DNA of 64,000 nt from Rotaria sordida (taxonomy: Eukaryota; Rotifera; Eurotatoria; Philodinida; Philodinidae), in NCBI GenBank assembly GCA_905250125.1, contig CAJNOL010000074.1, positions 1-64,000 on the forward strand. The letters run 5' to 3'. Made by a program: the position numbers and the translations under genes. A model generated the notes under the pieces. The model saw nothing but the letters and a program-made list of their open reading frames with translations. It had not been told where the DNA came from and ran no database searches. Below are positions 59,756 to 64,000 of the stretch, piece after piece. Position 1 is the stretch's first letter. Each line of letters starts with the position of its first letter.

Positions 59756-62700
59756 ATGATATTGAAAATAATTGTTCGTTATATAATTAATAAATATATG
59801 AAAGATTATATTGAAAGATTAGATGATGAAAAATTAAAACTTAATCTTAAACATGGTTACTTTTTTTTGTTTTTTATTATTTATTTATTCATTTCAATTT
59901 TTTTTCTTTTTATTTTATCTTAGGAAATGTTTTATTAGAAAATCTTCATTTGAAACCGGAAGCATTGGTTTGTTCGTTTTGTTTATTTATTTATTTATTT
60001 CATATTTATCATCTATTAAATTACATTAAAAAACAATTTTTTAATCAAATAATGAAATATTTATCTGTTATAGGTTGGATTGGGTATTCCTGTAACAGTA
60101 GCTACTGGTTTTATTGGTTAGATTTATTAATTAACATAAATTAATTAATTTTATTTTTTTTATTAGAAAAACTTTCAATCGCTATTCCATGGAAAAACCT
60201 TCAATCACATCCAACAAAAGTAGAACTCGACGGATTCTATATGTTGATTGTACCTAAGAATGGTACGGTTTTTTTCCTCATAAAAAGAGTTTTTTTTAAG
60301 TTAATAAAAAAAAAACAATTTCATCAACTTTTAAGAAATAATATTCCTGAAAAAAATTGAATTGATAGTTTTGTTCTGTTGAAATAGGTGAATAAGGATG
60401 CGGCTATTTAAGTGTATTTTGTTCACCTTAAGTCAAAAATTGTATTGAGCTCTTCTCAACATAGATTTTTCTGTGTTTAGTTGTTCGTTTATCAAAGACT
60501 TCTCAACCTTTTTAAACGCTCTAAAACTCTTTGAAGATGTTTTATAATGAAGCGATAGCTATCTGCTAAAGCTTGATAGAGTCAGATATCTTTTTTTAAA
60601 TTATTTCATCCATATTCAAGAAAAAATGAATTCCTTTCGAAAACATCACTCTCATTTTTCAAATTCTCTACATATTAACATCAATCCGATTTATTTATCA
60701 TCAAATTTGGACAAGAAATCTTTGCCAGACGAATACCTTTTTTTTGACCGTTAATATTAGTATAACCGTTGATCAGATGAATATTTTTTGGTCGAATATC
60801 ATCTGTCAACTATCTAGGCCGGTACATAGATTCCATGGAAATTTTAGTAAGATCAATTGTCCAAGGACAAAAATAGGTTTTTGACAGAGACCGAAAAGAT
60901 AAACTTTAGCGGATAAATCGATGAACGAATATATAGAAACAAATTAATTTTTTTAGAAGTACATCAAGATTTGCATGAATATCATGCAGAAAAAATGAAA
61001 CGAGTTCAACGTAAATTGGATAATCTTAGAAAAGCAGGATTAGGTAAAATATTTGCTTTGATTTTAATCGAATTTGTTTTTTGATAATAATTTATTTATA
61101 GATGAACAAAAACTTGATGAAAAAGAAAAAGGATTTTTTGAAAAAATAAAATTTCAAATGTTACAAAATCTCGAAATAACTCTAAGAAATTTTCATATTA
61201 GTTATGAAACAAAATCAACAACTAAATTGGGACATCCATTTTCATTTGGAATTACAATTCATTATTTACAATTGACTGTAATTTATTCTTAAATTATTTT
61301 CATATTTTCATTAATATATTCATTTAGACAACAACAAATAAAGAACGATTAGGAAAAGTTAAAGAAAATACACTTGTCATTGCTCAGGTTTTATTATCTA
61401 AAAATATTTTCTTAATTTATTTAATTTTAAAATGTTATATTAGTTTAAAGAAATTAAATGGTTATCACTCTATTGGAATACTAATTGTACATCAAGAATT
61501 CATATGCCATTTGAATATGTTGTTGTTAGTATTTAAATTATCTTTTTTGATTAAATAATATTAGAAATTTTCATAAAATTATATTTGAAAATATTTCAAT
61601 CATTATCTAAATTGTTATTATAGCCAGAAGGGATATTACCACAATAAAACATACTTGACAATATTAAAATAAAAAAAAATACTTTAGATTGGAAATATTG
61701 TTTAAGAATAAATTGAATAGTTATTCAATGAAAATTAATTTACTTTTCTTAAAAGAATTTATCTTCAGATAAATTCAATTCTGATGTTCTTCGATAACAT
61801 TTTCTTTCTAAATACTTCATCAGAAGTACAATATTTCGTAAAAAGAGTCTAACTGTTGATCAGTAGATCATAGACTAGAGATGTCAAATAAACATTGCTA
61901 TTAGAATCATAATAATGTTTTAGGAATTAAGATTAAAGCTAACCTTAATGGTTTGTTTTTATTTTCATTAGAATTAATTAATACCAAGCTTTGACCATTA
62001 TTTTTAAATTTTAATACATATACTACCTGGGCCAAAATCAAATAAGATTACTCGGATTTTGGAACTTCTGACATTCGAATGTTCGAGATCTAGTTGTCCA
62101 CAATCTATGTACTTTCGGGATATTTCTTTATTAATTTAATCAATTGTATTTTTAATTTTTTAAAATTTGATTGTTAATTGGTAAAATGTATTTTAGGATG
62201 ATCTTAAATCAAAAATAGCGACCAATGATAAAGTGACAAAAAGCGATGAAATGAATTATAGTTTGAATATTAAATTGAATATTTTTATTTTGTTAATTTA
62301 ATTGTTTTAAAAATAGTTTTGCATCCAGTCAATTTGAATTTTGCATTTAAAGTCGGAATAAAATTTGCTGAACAAAATTTTCAACGACCAATATACAAAA
62401 TAAAATTTCAAATAGAACAAATAAGTTTTGGAATTGATCCAAAACAATTTTCTGATTTACTTGATTTTATTAAATTTCAAAATTATAGTGTTTTCTATGG
62501 TATTACCATTTATATTCAATCATTTTATTGATATATTTTTTTTTCTGTCTATTTTTCTAAAAGATCGATGTCGAGAATATCGTCAATTGTGTTTAAAAGA
62601 TGTAATTGGAAATACAAAATTAACGAAAGAAGAACAAGATCGTATTCAAGTAATATCTTTTTTTTTCTATTTAACGAATATTTTATATTTGTTTAAACAA

Positions 62701-62924
62701 AAACAAAAGATTCTAGAATCGAAATTAGATGCTTTCACAATGGCATATATTCGACATAGTGTTGAATTAGAAGTATATTTTAATTTATTTTCATTGAAAT
62801 TTTTTGTTTGAATGATAGATTCTAGACTCATTTATATTCGGATACAAGTGCCTATCATGATTACAGTTGGTGGAGTTGGTGGTGGAATGAAAGAACAAAC
62901 TTGAATCACGGTTTGAAATATTAA
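59756..62924 (+). CDS. VPS13-like protein, N-terminal part
   Basis: Chorein-domain lipid-transfer protein of the VPS13 family, which moves phospholipids at organelle contact sites. Thirteen exons can be followed: 59756-59855, 59924-59967, 60074-60116, 60167-60262, 60957-61043, 61102-61277, 61328-61387, 61444 to about 61521, 62197-62260, 62317-62499, 62564-62649, 62710-62772 and 62826 onward. The start MILKIIVRYIINKYMKDYIE plus RLDDEKLKLNLKHGNVLLEN matches the VPS13 opening. Further matches are IAIPWKNLQSHPTKVELDGF, MLIVPKN, LEITLRNFHISYE, FSFGITIHYLQL, SLYWNTN, QISFGIDPKQFSDLLDF and SWWSWWWNER. About 385 residues are present, whereas VPS13 proteins usually exceed 3000. The frame reaches a stop at 62922-62924 unless it splices at a GTTTGA donor (62911). 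No later VPS13 exon was seen before the window end. Two introns are about 690 bases. Confidence 0.8.
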
Positions 62925-64000
62925 CATATATTTCTTTATAAACTAATGAAGAAATCTATCCAATTGATATTCTCCGTTTCAATTTATGCTTTGCTTATAC
63001 ATACAATTTATCGTCTAGATTAAAATACAAAAAATCTTCGTCAAATAAGGTCTTTCTTCTAGAAAATTTTAAATCGAAATTCGTTATTATTGTTTCATTC
63101 GTAATATCGTTTTATAGATTGAGCATTCATTAAAATGAGCCTAGCTCGAGGAAGAAAGATCTCATTTCATGAACGAGAGAACGTTATAGGTCGGTTTTCT
63201 TCATCCTCTTTTGCAAAATGCGTGGCATTACCACTTAGTGGTTCTGTTTTACAGAACAACGGACAGACCATCAAAAAGTTCTTCCTTGCAGAGCAAGGAA
63301 CTTCTCCTGCGTCCAATCTCCAGAACGATCTTTTCGTTGTATTTTTAATAAGAAAAAAATCCATATCTCTACATGAAGTACGATGTTAAATGTCATAGAC
63401 GCACTAATTACTTTATACAAAAATCATTTACAGTATAATCATCTTAATAAACCTTATTACATGGTTTCGAGTAGAAATAAAATGAACAACAAAAAATACT
63501 ATTTGACATTCCTAGGGTGAATAAAACAAGCATAAAGATGCAGAATTCAATATGTAAATAATACAAACAGTTTGATAATGAGAAGGGATAAATTTTATTT
63601 TTATTACGTTGTCTGAAATTTCTCGTATGAAAAAATAAATAATAAGTTATCAATTCAACCTGTTGATAAACATATTCGTTTTTGAGTAAATGTCAATGCA
63701 GCTGATCTAAATAATCTTTCGACCGAAGCATTAGTTGCTGATATTGCATCTACTCTGCTGACTACTATTCATAATAATAGAAGATCACGACGAATGTCAC
63801 TATTAGACTAGAACTTCATTGGATCACGATCAATTAGATGACTTGAGTGTCCTGCAGGATACGCGTCCTTTGATGTTTTCTTTCATGAACACTTTTTGTA
63901 TTTTAATCTGGACTATGATTTCTGTCTATGAGAAAAATCTGAGCTCCAACGTAAAATATCAGTCGGACGGATTTTCTCGTTAAAAATTATTGATAAAATG
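62925..64000. other. Unassigned end of window
   Basis: Possible long VPS13 intron or unrelated DNA. The 63135-63389 plus-strand ORF overlaps an antisense ORF and shows no domain. A short coding-like run near 63690-63810 (NVNAADLNNLSTEALVADIA) is isolated and followed by stops; it may be a gene remnant. I cannot assign either. Confidence 0.35.

Noticed and set aside
63135..63389. 84-codon plus-strand ORF near the window end
   Set aside because: An overlapping antisense ORF of similar length, no domain and no splice context; composition alone is not enough.

Overview
The window reads as nuclear DNA of a small invertebrate, most likely a bdelloid rotifer. It is very AT-rich. Conserved metazoan genes are split by many GT-AG introns of about 50-75 bases. 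Interstitial TGTGGG-type motifs occur, which match the telomere repeat known from bdelloids. Degraded DNA transposons and a non-LTR retroelement lie between the genes. The bdelloid assignment is an inference; no rRNA or SL RNA was found to confirm it. A run of ten Ns at 43696-43705 shows this is an assembled scaffold.

Layout. 1-1826: 3' part of a MIOS (GATOR2) gene, + strand. 4705-7078: SLC35F3/F4-like transporter, - strand, six exons. 7079-12466: gene-poor, with two long foldback elements, a mariner end plus transposase remnant, TGTGGG hairpins and a hammerhead-like core. 12467-18662: two paralogous, unrecognised membrane proteins on the - strand; the larger holds the module twice. 20100-24360: tandem repeats, the opposite mariner end, a pogo/Tigger remnant nested in a foldback element, and an eRF3-like pseudogene. 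26450-27656: two-domain immunoglobulin-type surface protein. 27771-33430: a hAT-type MITE, two large foldback elements and a dead LINE. 34099-39101: FKBP8-like immunophilin and a coiled-coil protein, both - strand. 39530-39796: small membrane protein. 42008-43183: C1GALT1-like galactosyltransferase, - strand. 45800-46920: decayed M1 aminopeptidase. 48688-49213: small low-complexity protein with a start codon split by an intron. 49355-51413: phosphomannomutase. 51584-55018: DXO/RAI1-family protein with a very long N-terminus, - strand. 55290-58262: PRPF31. 59756-62924: N-terminal part of a VPS13-like lipid-transfer protein.

The intact genes are mostly unrelated housekeeping functions (TORC1 signalling, transport, O-glycosylation, mannose metabolism, RNA quality control, splicing, lipid transfer). 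There is no operon-like pathway logic. DXO and PRPF31 are divergent across about 270 bases; PMM and DXO converge with about 170 bases between them. Exon boundaries below come from reading-frame phase and GT-AG sites by eye. The summed exon lengths stay in frame for SLC35F, FKBP8, C1GALT1, PMM, DXO and PRPF31, which supports those models.

The most unusual content is the 10.2-20.9 kb block: near-identical inverted mariner ends, repeated TGTGGG hairpins, a hammerhead-like motif and two members of an unrecognised membrane-protein family. Next come the series of long foldback elements and the DXO protein with an altered catalytic motif.
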